This document shows positions 9,085 through 17,706 of a stretch of 64,000 bases of DNA, piece by piece. Each line of letters starts with the position of its first letter. Position 1 is the first letter of the stretch. The DNA is from Anaerocolumna jejuensis DSM 15929 (lineage in GTDB: Bacteria; Bacillota; Clostridia; Lachnospirales; Lachnospiraceae). The DNA lies in the NCBI RefSeq assembly GCF_900142215.1, contig NZ_FRAC01000007.1, positions 422,412 to 486,411 on the forward strand. The letters are read 5' to 3'. Below the pieces are notes generated by a model. It saw only the letters and a program-made list of their open reading frames with translations, did no database searches and was not told the origin of the DNA. The translations under genes and the position numbers were made by a program.

Positions 9085-9391
9085 CACGGCTAACAAATAA
9101 AGGAAGTTAGTGGAAACGGACGATGACCAAGGGGGTTGTTTGGGAGTTTTGTTATGCGAGAACCCCTATTCCACTAAAGCGGCAGAAAACGTGACTGGCA
9201 GGTAAATCAGTGCCAAACTCGCTGTAACAAATATGGCTGTGTTAGTTATCAAGCTCAAACAGTGGCACTGCTTTACCTAGTCACGTTTCCTGCCGCTTAA
9301 GTGTCATAAGGAACCTCTTGAGACAAAACTCCCAAACAACCCCCTTGGTCATCTGCTCATTTCAATTATTTGGTCTTATGCGTTTGCCGTG
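9085..9391 (-). repeat. ~300 bp palindromic element, copy B (inverted relative to A)
   Basis: Core 9122-9353 is 232 bases, the same length as copy A's core, and matches its reverse complement with only scattered differences. Outer ends ACACGGC and CGTTTGCCGTG match the outer ends of copy A. Together A and B form inverted repeats about 1.8 kb apart around the DUF2156 gene. It fills most of the 414-base gap before the flavoprotein gene. Confidence 0.88.
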
Positions 9392-9410
9392 CGGAAGGGT
9401 CGGGACATAC

Positions 9411-9440
9411 TTGACAGGACGGAGAAAAAAATTATAGAAT
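9411..9440 (+). promoter_or_regulatory. Predicted SigA promoter for flavoprotein gene
   Basis: TTGACA at 9411-9416 and TAGAAT at 9435-9440, 18-base spacer, starting 20 bases after the end of palindromic element B. Confidence 0.5.
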
Positions 9441-9483
9441 AAGTTTAAATATTCCATTTTTTTAATAAGAAAAGGAGGCAGCT

Positions 9484-10137
9484 ATGAAAGTTATTGCAAT
9501 TAACGGAAGTCCAAGAAAAAAAGGAAATACGGCAGAGCTGATAAAACGTGCATTGGAAGGGGCCAAGGAAGGCGGAGCCAAAACGAAGCTCTATCATTTA
9601 TATGAGCTTGAATATACAGGCTGTGTCAGTTGCTTTGCCTGTAAGAAGAAAGGAAATGACTGCAAGGGCCTTTGTGTTATCAAGGATGATTTAAAGGAAG
9701 TATTGGAAGAAATCTTAAAATGTGATGCTCTGATAATTGGTTCACCCATTTACTTTTCGGATGTGACAGGAGAGATAAGGTCCTTTTTGGAAAGGTTTCT
9801 ATTCCCTATACTATCCTATAATGAGGGAGAAAGGGAGCAGCTTAAGAAAAGCATACCCTCAGCCTTTATCTATACCATGAACGTACCAAGAGAGCAGTAT
9901 GAGAGCGGGAGTTATAAGGCTTTGACAGAAAGAAATCAGGATATTATCGGAGGGCTGCTAAAGGCAGAGTCCAGGACGCTGGTTTCCTGTGATACTTATC
10001 AGTTTAAAGATTATGACAAATATAATGCCAGCCGTTTTTCAGTGGAGGAAAAAGAGAAGGTAAGGAAGGAACAATTTCCTCTGGATTTACAGGAGGCTTT
10101 TGAAATAGGAAAACAGCTTTCATTAAAATTGACGTAA
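9484..10137 (+). CDS. Flavodoxin-family / NADPH-dependent FMN reductase with Cys cluster
   Basis: Cytoplasmic flavoprotein of 217 residues. The start MKVIAINGSPRKKGNT is the FMN phosphate-binding loop of the flavodoxin-like reductases. Cysteines at 47, 50, 53, 60 and 64 form a C-x2-C-x2-C-x6-C-x3-C cluster, which resembles the compact [4Fe-4S]-binding motif of archaeal/clostridial iron-sulfur flavoproteins but differs in spacing from the classical form. The segment IIGSPIYFSDVTGE is the second flavin-contact loop. Family role: electron carrier or quinone/disulfide reductase. The ATG has AAAGGAGG seven bases upstream. Probably transcribed from the promoter at 9411. Confidence 0.85.
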   Translation: MKVIAINGSPRKKGNTAELIKRALEGAKEGGAKTKLYHLYELEYTGCVSCFACKKKGNDCKGLCVIKDDLKEVLEEILKCDALIIGSPIYFSDVTGEIRSFLERFLFPILSYNEGEREQLKKSIPSAFIYTMNVPREQYESGSYKALTERNQDIIGGLLKAESRTLVSCDTYQFKDYDKYNASRFSVEEKEKVRKEQFPLDLQEAFEIGKQLSLKLT

Positions 10138-10179
10138 GAAGTCAGCTGTGTTATGATAAATCCTTGAAGAAAGAGAAAA

Positions 10180-10225
10180 AAGGAGCTTATGTGTTTTAGC
10201 CTGAGCTGGACGTATAAAGCTCCTT
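10180..10225 (+). repeat. Small hairpin after flavoprotein gene
   Basis: Arms AAGGAGCTT (10180-10188) and AAGCTCCTT (10217-10225). No T tract follows, so its role as a terminator is doubtful; it lies 43 bases after the flavoprotein stop. Confidence 0.4.
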
Positions 10226-10278
10226 CGCGCAGGAATAATAGGGAAGGGCAATAATACGAGAAAGGGAAACAGTATAGT

Positions 10279-11004
10279 ATGAAAAAAAGTCAGGTTACAA
10301 TTTTAGTTGTTCTAATTCTCCTGATAGGAGTTGTGGGCGTCGGTTTTGCCATAAAAAACGGGAAGACAGCCGGCAGTTCATCCGTATCCGGTTATGAGGA
10401 CCAGTTAGCTGCACCTAAAAAAGGAGATACCGTAGCAGAAATCGTTGTGAAGGATTTTGGCTCCATGCATGTTAAATTCTTTGCGAAGGAAGCACCCAAG
10501 GCAGTGTCTAATTTTACCACCCATGCCCAGAAGGGTTATTATGACAAACTGATCTTCCACAGGGTTATGGATAATTTTATGATTCAGGGCGGTGACCCTA
10601 CAGGAACCGGTACCAGCGGAGAGAGTATCTGGGGAGGCAGCTTTGAAGATGAATTTTCCGATAACCTTCAGCCTTACAGAGGAGCCCTTTGCATGGCAAA
10701 CAGTGGTCCTGATACCAATGGAAGCCAGTTCTTTATTGTCCAGGATAAGGATACCTATGATAGAGCTACCCTGGATTCCATCACAGCGCAATACGGGAAT
10801 AAATTCAGTGAAGATGCCGAAGAAGGCTACAGCAAAACCGGAGGAACACCCTGGCTGTACCGCGCACATACTGTTTTCGGACAGGTATATGAAGGACTTG
10901 ATGTACTGGATTCCATTGCGGCAACCAAGACGGATGAGGAGAATAGTAAGCCTTTGACCGATGTTGTAATTGAGAAAATAATTGTATCAAAATACGGAGA
11001 ATAA
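10279..11004 (+). CDS. Exported peptidyl-prolyl cis-trans isomerase (cyclophilin type)
   Basis: Cyclophilin of 241 residues with an N-terminal membrane anchor or signal segment (VTILVVLILLIGVVGVGFA). The isomerase domain runs from about residue 52 to the end with family signatures FHRVMDNFMIQGGDPTGTG, GALCMANSGPDTNGSQFFI and HTVFGQVYEGLDVLD. No lipobox cysteine follows the hydrophobic segment, so an uncleaved anchor is likely. It catalyses proline isomerisation in exported proteins at the outer face of the membrane. It stands alone and is followed by a strong hairpin at 11044. Confidence 0.93.
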   Translation: MKKSQVTILVVLILLIGVVGVGFAIKNGKTAGSSSVSGYEDQLAAPKKGDTVAEIVVKDFGSMHVKFFAKEAPKAVSNFTTHAQKGYYDKLIFHRVMDNFMIQGGDPTGTGTSGESIWGGSFEDEFSDNLQPYRGALCMANSGPDTNGSQFFIVQDKDTYDRATLDSITAQYGNKFSEDAEEGYSKTGGTPWLYRAHTVFGQVYEGLDVLDSIAATKTDEENSKPLTDVVIEKIIVSKYGE

Positions 11005-11043
11005 ATTACGGCGGTTTTGAATGAAACGTCGGTAATAAGAGAT

Positions 11044-11085
11044 AATGATAAGGACTGCCCTGTGTAAGGGGCAGTCCTTATCATT
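11044..11085 (+). terminator. Strong hairpin after cyclophilin gene
   Basis: A 17-base perfect stem (AATGATAAGGACTGCCC at 11044-11060, complement at 11069-11085) with an 8-base loop. The plus-strand 3' side lacks a clear T run, so it is either a weak terminator or an mRNA-stabilising hairpin. Confidence 0.6.
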
Positions 11086-11227
11086 TACCGCTGAAAACAT
11101 ACTTTTTTCATAAATATCTGTTATAATAATATTATCGAAAGCAAATCAGTACGGATACATATAGCAGGAGGAACGCCGTAAAACGTGGAGAGTATAAGGG
11201 CAGTTCCGGAAAAGAGGTTAGGTCCAT

Positions 11228-11902
11228 ATGGATAAATTAAAGGTATTGGTCGTAGATGATGAAAGCAGAATGAGAAAACTGGTCAAGGATTTTTTGAGCA
11301 AGAAAAATTATGAGGTATATGAAGCAGAAAATGGGGAGCAGGCTGTGGATATGTTCTTTAATACAAAGGAGATATCTTTGATTATACTGGACGTTATGAT
11401 GCCGAAGATGGACGGATGGCAGGTATGCCGTGAAATCAGACAGTATTCCAAGGTTCCTATTATCATGCTGACTGCAAAGAGCGACGAGAAGGACGAACTG
11501 CTGGGCTTTGAGCTTGGCGTGGATGAATATATTTCAAAACCCTTTAGCCCCAAGATACTGGTTGCCAGAGTGGAAGCGATACTTAGAAGAACAAATGTCC
11601 TGGAAGAGGGCATAATGGAAATAGGTGGTATTGTATTGGACAAAGCCGCCCATATGGTAAAGATTGATAACGAATCCATCGACTTAAGCTTTAAGGAATT
11701 TGAGCTTTTGACCTATTTTATCACCAATCAGGGAGTTGCATTGTCCAGAGAGCGGATACTCAACAATGTATGGAATTATGACTATTTCGGAGATGCCAGA
11801 ACCATTGATACCCACGTGAAAAAGCTGAGAAGCAAAATGGGCATCAAGGGTGATTATATTAAGACAATATGGGGGATGGGCTATAAATTTGAGGTTGACT
11901 AG
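11228..11902 (+). CDS. OmpR-family response regulator
   Basis: Transcription factor of 224 residues with an N-terminal receiver domain (D10/D11, phospho-acceptor D55, T82, K104) and a C-terminal winged-helix OmpR/PhoB domain (FKEFELLTYF, DTHVKKLRSKM, IKTIWGMGYKFE). It is followed 20 bases later by its sensor kinase. It resembles PhoP/ResD-type regulators, but the target genes are not deducible; the lipoprotein and PH-domain genes downstream have their own promoter. A TATAAT-like hexamer near 11122 lies upstream without a convincing -35. Confidence 0.93.
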   Translation: MDKLKVLVVDDESRMRKLVKDFLSKKNYEVYEAENGEQAVDMFFNTKEISLIILDVMMPKMDGWQVCREIRQYSKVPIIMLTAKSDEKDELLGFELGVDEYISKPFSPKILVARVEAILRRTNVLEEGIMEIGGIVLDKAAHMVKIDNESIDLSFKEFELLTYFITNQGVALSRERILNNVWNYDYFGDARTIDTHVKKLRSKMGIKGDYIKTIWGMGYKFEVD

Positions 11903-11922
11903 AAAGAGGCTTGAGCATAACC

Positions 11923-13446
11923 ATGAAGAAAAGAGCAGGAAAGTTTTTATATAAGGATTCCATCAGGGTAAAATTAACCCTGACCCTAGCTATTTTAATA
12001 ATTTCAACAATAGGCATACTATGGGTATTAAACAGGACCTTCCTGGAAGAATATTATATCAGGAGCAAGGCAGAGAGCCTTGGAAATATCTATGTAGACA
12101 TTAAGAAAGTTATAAATGAATCAAAGGATGCAAACGAATTAGCCGATACATTGAATTTAATGTTCGAGAAGTATAGCGAAAACAGGAATATCAGTTCTTA
12201 TATTTTTGCAAATGGAATGTGGTTCTATAAAGATGAATGGATTAACCTTGAAGATGCTCCTGACGTGTTACAAAGACGTATAAACCAGTATAAAGGATTA
12301 TTATTTTCCTCAGATAGTGAACTTATTAAAACTACAAAGGATTATTATATACTAAAAGGATATGACGAAAGACTGGATACAAAATATCTTGGCTTACTGG
12401 AAAAACCAAATGGCAGTAAAAGTATTGTAATACTTGCATCCAGTCTGCAAAGTATGAAAGAGAGTGCCAAGGTAGCCAACCAGTTTCTAGCCTATGTCGG
12501 ATTAGGGGCTGTAATTGTTTCTATTTTGATAATGCTCTGGATTAGCAAGAGGTTTACAAATCCAATCCTTCAACTTGCAGGAATTGCAAAAAAAATGAGC
12601 GATTTGGACTTTGATGTAAGATATCAGGTAAAATCCCAGGATGAATTAGGGGTACTTGGAAACAGTATTAATGCTCTCTCAGAAAAACTGGAGGGAACCA
12701 TAACTGAATTAAAGAAGGCAAATAATGAGCTGATGTCGGATATTCAGGATAAAATGCAGATAGACGAAATGCGAAAGGATTTCCTTTCCAATGTCACCCA
12801 CGAATTAAAGACGCCCATTGCCCTTATTCAAGGCTATGCGGAAGGGTTAAAGGATAATGTCAATGACGATGAAGACAGCAGGAACTTTTACTGCGAGGTT
12901 ATCGTCGATGAGGCCCAGAAAATGAATTCCATGGTGAAAAAGCTTCTTTCCCTGAATCAGATCGAATTCGGCAACAACCAGCCTGGTATCGAGCGGTTTG
13001 ACCTTACCGCCCTTGTGGTTTCTGTCATCCATTCCACCGAGATCTTAATGGAGCAAAAGAAGGTAACCCTTGATTTTGAACAGACAGAGCCATTGTATGT
13101 ATGGGCGGATGAGTACATGATAGAGGAAGTAATGACCAATTATATAAGCAATGCCCTGAATCATGTTGACGAGCCAAGGATAATTGAAGTGAAATTTATT
13201 CAGAAGGAGAGTGTCGTCCGAATCAGCGTATTTAATACCGGACTGCCGATACCAGAGGAAGACCTGGAGAATATATGGATTAAATTCTATAAGGTAGACA
13301 AGGCCAGAACCAGGGAATACGGCGGAAGCGGTATCGGACTATCCATCGTAAAAGCAATTATGGATTCCCATAATCAAAAGTGCGGCGTTATAAATCATAC
13401 CGACGGGGTAGAGTTCTGGTTTGAACTGGATACCAAGGTCCAATAG
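11923..13446 (+). CDS. HAMP-domain sensor histidine kinase
   Basis: Membrane sensor kinase paired with the preceding regulator. One membrane span near residues 18-37, an extracytoplasmic sensor of about 150 residues, a second span near 187-207, HAMP, then HisKA with NVTHELKTPIALIQ (phospho-acceptor H293) and HATPase_c with NYISNALNH, FYKVDKARTREYGGSGIGL. I prefer ATG 11923 (MKKRAGKFLY); an in-frame TTG at 11911 adds four residues, and neither has an ideal ribosome site. The stimulus is unknown. Confidence 0.92.
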   Translation: MKKRAGKFLYKDSIRVKLTLTLAILIISTIGILWVLNRTFLEEYYIRSKAESLGNIYVDIKKVINESKDANELADTLNLMFEKYSENRNISSYIFANGMWFYKDEWINLEDAPDVLQRRINQYKGLLFSSDSELIKTTKDYYILKGYDERLDTKYLGLLEKPNGSKSIVILASSLQSMKESAKVANQFLAYVGLGAVIVSILIMLWISKRFTNPILQLAGIAKKMSDLDFDVRYQVKSQDELGVLGNSINALSEKLEGTITELKKANNELMSDIQDKMQIDEMRKDFLSNVTHELKTPIALIQGYAEGLKDNVNDDEDSRNFYCEVIVDEAQKMNSMVKKLLSLNQIEFGNNQPGIERFDLTALVVSVIHSTEILMEQKKVTLDFEQTEPLYVWADEYMIEEVMTNYISNALNHVDEPRIIEVKFIQKESVVRISVFNTGLPIPEEDLENIWIKFYKVDKARTREYGGSGIGLSIVKAIMDSHNQKCGVINHTDGVEFWFELDTKVQ

Positions 13447-13485
13447 GAAATGAGTCATGAATTAAGGATAGTTTTAAAATTTTCA

Positions 13486-13514
13486 TTGCCCATTATTGTA
13501 AATAGTGGTATTAT
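13486..13514 (+). promoter_or_regulatory. Predicted promoter for lipoprotein gene
   Basis: TTGCCC at 13486-13491 and TATTAT at 13509-13514 with a 17-base spacer, 33 bases before the lipoprotein start. Confidence 0.5.
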
Positions 13515-13547
13515 ATATTCACATATACTTGCTACGGAGGATGAACT

Positions 13548-14312
13548 ATGAAAAAAACTTTCTTAGTGCTGGTGCTGGCATGTGGTCTATTACTTACAGG
13601 CTGTGCGCAGCTGACAAAATTAACGGATAAACAAAGCGATGTGATTGCAGAATATATGGCAGGTTCTGTGTTGAGATATACGGATAATTACATGGAAGCC
13701 CTGGTTTACCCGGAGGATAAGGGTACTGATGATAAACAGACATTGGACAAAATGTCCGACAAAGCGTCTGATACTTCAAAAGATGCTGCTAGTGAGGCAA
13801 CCAAGAACAGCCAGTCAGGTAATGCGGCGGATGCAGCTGCAAAAGATAATAGTGCAAACAGTACTTCAAAGGATGCAAAGAACGCAAACAAATTAAATTA
13901 TCAGGAATTTTATAAGAATTTAAGTGATAATACCTATCAGGTAAAATATACAGGCTTTAAGCTATATGATTCCTATGCCCAGAGAGACAATTATTTTACG
14001 TTGCAGCCAACAGGCGGAAGAAAGCTTCTGATAATGAGCTTTGAGGTAAAGAACGATACCAAGAAGGCAATAAAAATGAATCTGGGTAAAATACATATAG
14101 ACTATAAGCTGAATCTGGCTGACGGAAAGTCCTATAAGCCAATGGTAACCCTTCTGGATACGGATTTAAACTATTTGAACTATACGTTAAAAAGCGGTAA
14201 ATCAGATGATGCAGTTCTGGTATTTGATGTACCGAAGGATTTGAACAGCGAGGGGCTTACTCTAAGTATTTCACTAAACGGACAAAATACGGCAATAGAT
14301 TTGAATGAATAA
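13548..14312 (+). CDS. Putative lipoprotein with low-complexity linker
   Basis: Exported lipoprotein of 254 residues: signal peptide with lipobox LLTGC (C19), then an Ala/Ser/Lys/Asp-rich low-complexity linker around residues 60-115, then a C-terminal beta-rich domain (about 125-254) with LLIMSFEVKNDTKKAI, reminiscent of DUF4352-like immunoglobulin-fold domains. The C-terminal assignment is by pattern and is weak. It follows the two-component system by 101 bases and has its own promoter. It may be a target of that system, as an envelope-stress lipoprotein, but that is inference. Confidence 0.75.
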   Translation: MKKTFLVLVLACGLLLTGCAQLTKLTDKQSDVIAEYMAGSVLRYTDNYMEALVYPEDKGTDDKQTLDKMSDKASDTSKDAASEATKNSQSGNAADAAAKDNSANSTSKDAKNANKLNYQEFYKNLSDNTYQVKYTGFKLYDSYAQRDNYFTLQPTGGRKLLIMSFEVKNDTKKAIKMNLGKIHIDYKLNLADGKSYKPMVTLLDTDLNYLNYTLKSGKSDDAVLVFDVPKDLNSEGLTLSISLNGQNTAIDLNE

Positions 14313-14337
14313 TGGAATTCCTTAAAGGAGCAAAGCA

Positions 14338-14676
14338 ATGATTTATACAGAAAAAAAGCGGACGAAGTTATTCGGACTGCCTCTCACTTTTACATCTTAC
14401 ACCATAGCGGACGAAAAAATAACAATCACGAGCGGGTTCTTAAACATTACGGTAGATGATGCGTATATGTATAAAGTTCAGGATGTGAAACTTACGAAGA
14501 GTTTTTGGGAAAGAATCTATGGATTGGGCTCCTTGACCTGTTATACGGGGGATACGACACACCCGGAATTAAAAATATTGCATATTAAAAATGCATCAGA
14601 AATTAAAGAATTTCTCTTAACGGCTTCCGAAGAGGCCAGAAGAAAGAGAAGAGCATTGCATACAATGGAAATATAA
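14338..14676 (+). CDS. Bacterial PH-domain protein
   Basis: Small protein of 112 residues consisting of one bacterial pleckstrin-homology-like domain (YdbT/bPH type): TSYTIADEKITITSGFLN, then a conserved W in SFWERIYGLGSLTCYTGD and a terminal helix. The basic tail RRKRR suggests membrane or nucleic-acid contact. No membrane segment. It lies 25 bases after the lipoprotein gene with AAAGGAG upstream of the ATG, so the two are probably one operon ended by the hairpin at 14679. Confidence 0.78.
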   Translation: MIYTEKKRTKLFGLPLTFTSYTIADEKITITSGFLNITVDDAYMYKVQDVKLTKSFWERIYGLGSLTCYTGDTTHPELKILHIKNASEIKEFLLTASEEARRKRRALHTMEI

Positions 14677-14678
14677 CA

Positions 14679-14777
14679 CACAGATAAGGACGAGCTTTTT
14701 AGCTTGTCCTTATCTGTGCCAGAGAAAAAATTGCCAAAAGAATATTTTAGATAAATATCTTCTTTTGGCAATTTCTC
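14679..14777 (+). terminator. Two consecutive hairpins, probable terminator
   Basis: The first hairpin (14679-14718) has arms CACAGATAAGGAC and GTCCTTATCTGTG around a TTTTTA loop. The second (14722-14777) has arms AATTGCCAAAAGAA and TTCTTTTGGCAATT. They follow the PH-domain gene directly. Confidence 0.65.
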
Positions 14778-14920
14778 GGCAATGTACAAATGCCTGTATG
14801 TATAATATAGGGGAGGAGAAAGTAAAAGCTGAAAAATATTGTTTTTCTTTCTAAATGTATTATAGTATGAATTTATAAGTGAAGTATGAAGATAATAAAA
14901 ATTAATTGTGAACATTTTAA

Positions 14921-15215
14921 AATTCGCACTAACTGCTATGCACTCCCAACGCGCCGCAAGATTGGGCCGAGGATTACGCAGGCACAATCTTGTTTGTGAA
15001 TTATGCTTTTCAATAATTCACATTACCTGCCTTGCCTTCCCAGCGCACCGCAAGATTGGGCTGAGGATATAGCAGGCATAATCTTATTTGTGAATTATGC
15101 TTTTCAATAATTCACATTACCTGCCCTGCCTTCCCAGCGCACCGCAAGATTGGGCCGAGGATTTCGCAGGCACAATCTTGTTTGTGAATTATGCTTTTTA
15201 ATAATTCACATTACC
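14921..15215 (+). repeat. Three tandem 94 bp two-hairpin repeats
   Basis: The marker CCGCAAGATTGGG begins at 14954, 15048 and 15142, an exact 94-base period. Each unit has two palindromes: CAAGATTG with CAATCTTG, and TGTGAATTAT with ATAATTCACA. The first copy is more diverged at its left end. The array fills most of the 569-base gap before the ThrE-type exporter genes and ends 30 bases before their start. No open frame of coding quality crosses it. Confidence 0.9.
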
Positions 15216-15245
15216 TTAAAGTAAGAACGGAGCCTCTGAATCACC

Positions 15246-16022
15246 ATGAATTATAAGTTACTTGCCGATACTGCCATGCTGGCAGGAGAAATTATGTTAA
15301 TAAGCGGAGCGGAGACTTACAGAGTTGAAGATACCATGAGCAGAATTCTAAGGACCTCGGGACTTGAGAGAACAGAAGCTTTTGTAACTCCGACAGGTAT
15401 ATTCCTGTGCCTTGATGATGCTGCCATCGACGGCATTACTCTTGTGAAAAGGGTGGACAACCGTATAACTAACATCGCACATATATATGAAACCAATAAT
15501 GTTTCAAGAAATTTGTGCTCTGGTATTATTTCGGTAGAAGAAGCCTTCCTGGAACTGAAAAGTATTAAGACCAGGAAACAATACAGCAATTATCTGATAT
15601 ACCCCTGTACGGTCGTCGGTTCTTCCGCTTTTACCATTCTTTTGGGCGGAGATTTACTTAACAGTATTATAGCCGGGCTGAACGGAGGCTTTATAGTACT
15701 TGTAACAATTCTTACCATGAAATTAAATATAAACACCTTTATAAAGAATCTGACGGCTTCCGTATTAATTGCCTTTAACAGTATGCTTTTCCTGCATTTT
15801 ATGGGCAGATATATCCAACTGGATGCCTTAATCGGCGGTTCGATCATGCCATTGCTTCCGGGAGTTGCTATAACCAATGCAATCAGAGACACCCTGCAGG
15901 GAGATTATATGTCGGGAGGGGCAAGAGCGATAGAATCCTTTGTGCTGGCTGCTTCCAGTGCGGTGGGAATAGGTATTGGAATTGCTGTTTATTCTGCTTT
16001 GGCAGGGGGGATAAACCTATGA
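15246..16022 (+). CDS. Threonine/serine exporter family protein, large subunit (ThrE N-terminal type)
   Basis: Membrane protein of 258 residues of the ThrE/DUF1212 family. The conserved cytoplasmic start MLAGEIMLISGAETYRVEDTM is followed by five or so hydrophobic segments (SAFTILLGGDLLN, FIVLVTILTM, VLAASSAVGIGIGIAVY). In many Firmicutes the ThrE permease is split into this subunit and a ~140-residue partner, as here. Proposed role: export of threonine/serine. Stop overlaps the next gene's start (ATGA), showing coupling. Confidence 0.88.
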   Translation: MNYKLLADTAMLAGEIMLISGAETYRVEDTMSRILRTSGLERTEAFVTPTGIFLCLDDAAIDGITLVKRVDNRITNIAHIYETNNVSRNLCSGIISVEEAFLELKSIKTRKQYSNYLIYPCTVVGSSAFTILLGGDLLNSIIAGLNGGFIVLVTILTMKLNINTFIKNLTASVLIAFNSMLFLHFMGRYIQLDALIGGSIMPLLPGVAITNAIRDTLQGDYMSGGARAIESFVLAASSAVGIGIGIAVYSALAGGINL

Positions 16023-16444
16023 TGTTCGTACAGGTAGTGGGAGCCTTCATCGCAGTTGTTGCCTTTGCTGTGATTATCGGCGTACCCCGTAATTTTTTGG
16101 GACATGCTGGTCTTGTAGGTGCCGTGGGCTGGTTCGTATATCTGATGTTGGAATCTACCGGTCTGAGCATTGTAGGCAGAATGTTTTTTGCTGCCCTTAT
16201 GGTAGCCTTAATATCCCACAGCTTTGCAAGGCTGATGAAAGCTCCGGTAACATTATTTCTGATTGCCGGCATTCTTCCTCTGGTACCGGGAGTGGGAATG
16301 TACCGTATTGTTTATAACCTTATAACAAATAATAATGGGCTGGCAGCCCACTATATGAATGAGACCATTCAGATAGCGGGAATGATAGCCCTTGCGATTT
16401 TCATTATGGATACGATATTCCGCATGTTTCAAAAGAAAGGCTGA
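16019..16444 (+). CDS. Threonine/serine exporter family protein, small subunit (DUF3815 type)
   Basis: Membrane protein of 141 residues matching the C-terminal half of ThrE: four hydrophobic segments with the signature LIAGILPLVPGVGMYR. Works with the preceding subunit as a split exporter. Two adjacent ATGs (16019 and 16022) are possible; the first overlaps the upstream stop. Confidence 0.88.
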   Translation: MMFVQVVGAFIAVVAFAVIIGVPRNFLGHAGLVGAVGWFVYLMLESTGLSIVGRMFFAALMVALISHSFARLMKAPVTLFLIAGILPLVPGVGMYRIVYNLITNNNGLAAHYMNETIQIAGMIALAIFIMDTIFRMFQKKG

Positions 16445-16527
16445 AAACGCGGAATCATTCTTGCAATCACAGGGAAAAGCAGATAGAATATTATTATCAA
16501 AAGAAACAAAGCCGGTAGGAGAAACAC

Positions 16528-17100
16528 ATGAGAATAGGTCTGGTAAGGCATTTTAAGGTAAATTGCCCTCATAATAAAATGATGACATCGGAAGAATTCC
16601 GTCAATGGTCAATGCTCTATGAAAAGGCAAAGGTCATTAAAAATAAAGTGGAGATGTATGGAAGTAAGTGGGATATCTGCTATGTAAGCGATTTGCCGAG
16701 AGCAATTACAACGGCCAAGGAGGTTTACAGCGGACACCTGCATATTGATAAATTACTCAGAGAAGTGGATAACGCACCTTTTATTCATACGGAAAGAATA
16801 AAGCTGCCCTTTGAAATATGGCATGTCTGCGGAAGACTGGCCTGGTACTTTAAATCCAAGAGCCAACCTGAGACCAGAGAAGGAACCAGAAAGCGCATCA
16901 ATGCATTTCTTGATAAGATAGACTGGAATCAGGAAAATATTCTGATTGTATTTCATGGATTCATGTTATATAACTTTCAGAAGGAGCTTAAAAAAAGAGG
17001 CTTTACCGGTGAAAAGATCAGAAGGGTAAAGAATGGGGTATTATATCAGTACATAGGTGAGAATCCCATGAGTAATGCTGTACCTGAAATGGAGGAATAG
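16528..17100 (+). CDS. Histidine phosphatase family protein
   Basis: Phosphoglycerate-mutase-like phosphatase of 190 residues. The N-terminal catalytic motif is LVRHFKV rather than the usual RHG, with the second histidine in IVFHGFML and the acidic partner in the middle (REVDNAPF). Phe in place of Gly after the catalytic His is seen in divergent members; activity is likely but the substrate is unknown. ATG preceded by GTAGGAGAAAC. It sits between the exporter genes and rlmH on the same strand. Confidence 0.8.
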   Translation: MRIGLVRHFKVNCPHNKMMTSEEFRQWSMLYEKAKVIKNKVEMYGSKWDICYVSDLPRAITTAKEVYSGHLHIDKLLREVDNAPFIHTERIKLPFEIWHVCGRLAWYFKSKSQPETREGTRKRINAFLDKIDWNQENILIVFHGFMLYNFQKELKKRGFTGEKIRRVKNGVLYQYIGENPMSNAVPEMEE

Positions 17101-17156
17101 CAGGCTGAGAAATGACAGATGATTTTATGGATACGGACAGGCAGAAAAGAGGTTAA

Positions 17157-17636
17157 ATGAAGATTACACTAATAGGTGTCGGGAAGATAAAAGAAAACTA
17201 TCTGGCACAGGCTATTTCTGAATATTCCAAAAGGCTTGGCAGGTACACCAAGCTTGAGATTATTGAGGTGGCTGACGAAAAAACACCCGATGGGGCAAGC
17301 GAAGCGGAAGAGCTGCAGATAAAAAATATAGAAGGCGAGAGAATTTTAAAGCAGATTAAGGACAGCTCGTACTGCCTGGCTCTTGCAATTGAAGGAAAAA
17401 TGTATGATTCAGTGGAATTTGCAGAACAGCTTGAGAAGTTAAGAATCAACGGAAAGAGTCATTTGACTTTTCTTATTGGCGGTTCCCTGGGACTAAGCGG
17501 AGAAGTTTTAAAAAGAGCCGATGCCCTTATCAGTTTTTCTAAAATGACATTTCCTCACCAGCTGATGAGAGTGATATTACTGGAACAGGTATACAGAGCT
17601 TACCGTATAACTTTGGGCGAGCCCTATCATAAGTAG
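17157..17636 (+). CDS. rlmH: 23S rRNA (pseudouridine1915-N3)-methyltransferase RlmH
   Basis: SPOUT-class methyltransferase of 159 residues, the normal length, which methylates pseudouridine 1915 of helix 69 in 23S rRNA using S-adenosylmethionine. The C-terminal trefoil-knot signatures are intact: FLIGGSLGLS, ISFSKMTFPHQLMRV, YRAYRITLGEPYHK. The start MKITLIGVGKIKE is typical; AAGAGG lies just upstream. Confidence 0.97.
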   Translation: MKITLIGVGKIKENYLAQAISEYSKRLGRYTKLEIIEVADEKTPDGASEAEELQIKNIEGERILKQIKDSSYCLALAIEGKMYDSVEFAEQLEKLRINGKSHLTFLIGGSLGLSGEVLKRADALISFSKMTFPHQLMRVILLEQVYRAYRITLGEPYHK

Positions 17637-17706
17637 GATGTTGTTAGTTTGATAAAATGGATTTCAATACGTGTGCATAAAAATTTATATTGGAATGGAG
17701 TAAATT

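Noticed and set aside
6971..9391. Composite transposon carrying the DUF2156 gene
   Set aside because: The flanking elements contain no transposase frame and no clear target duplication is visible; inverted MITE copies or a recombination cassette fit better.
14921..15215. Tandem repeats considered as a CRISPR array
   Set aside because: The whole 94-base period is conserved, with no variable spacers, and only three copies are present; no cas genes are nearby.
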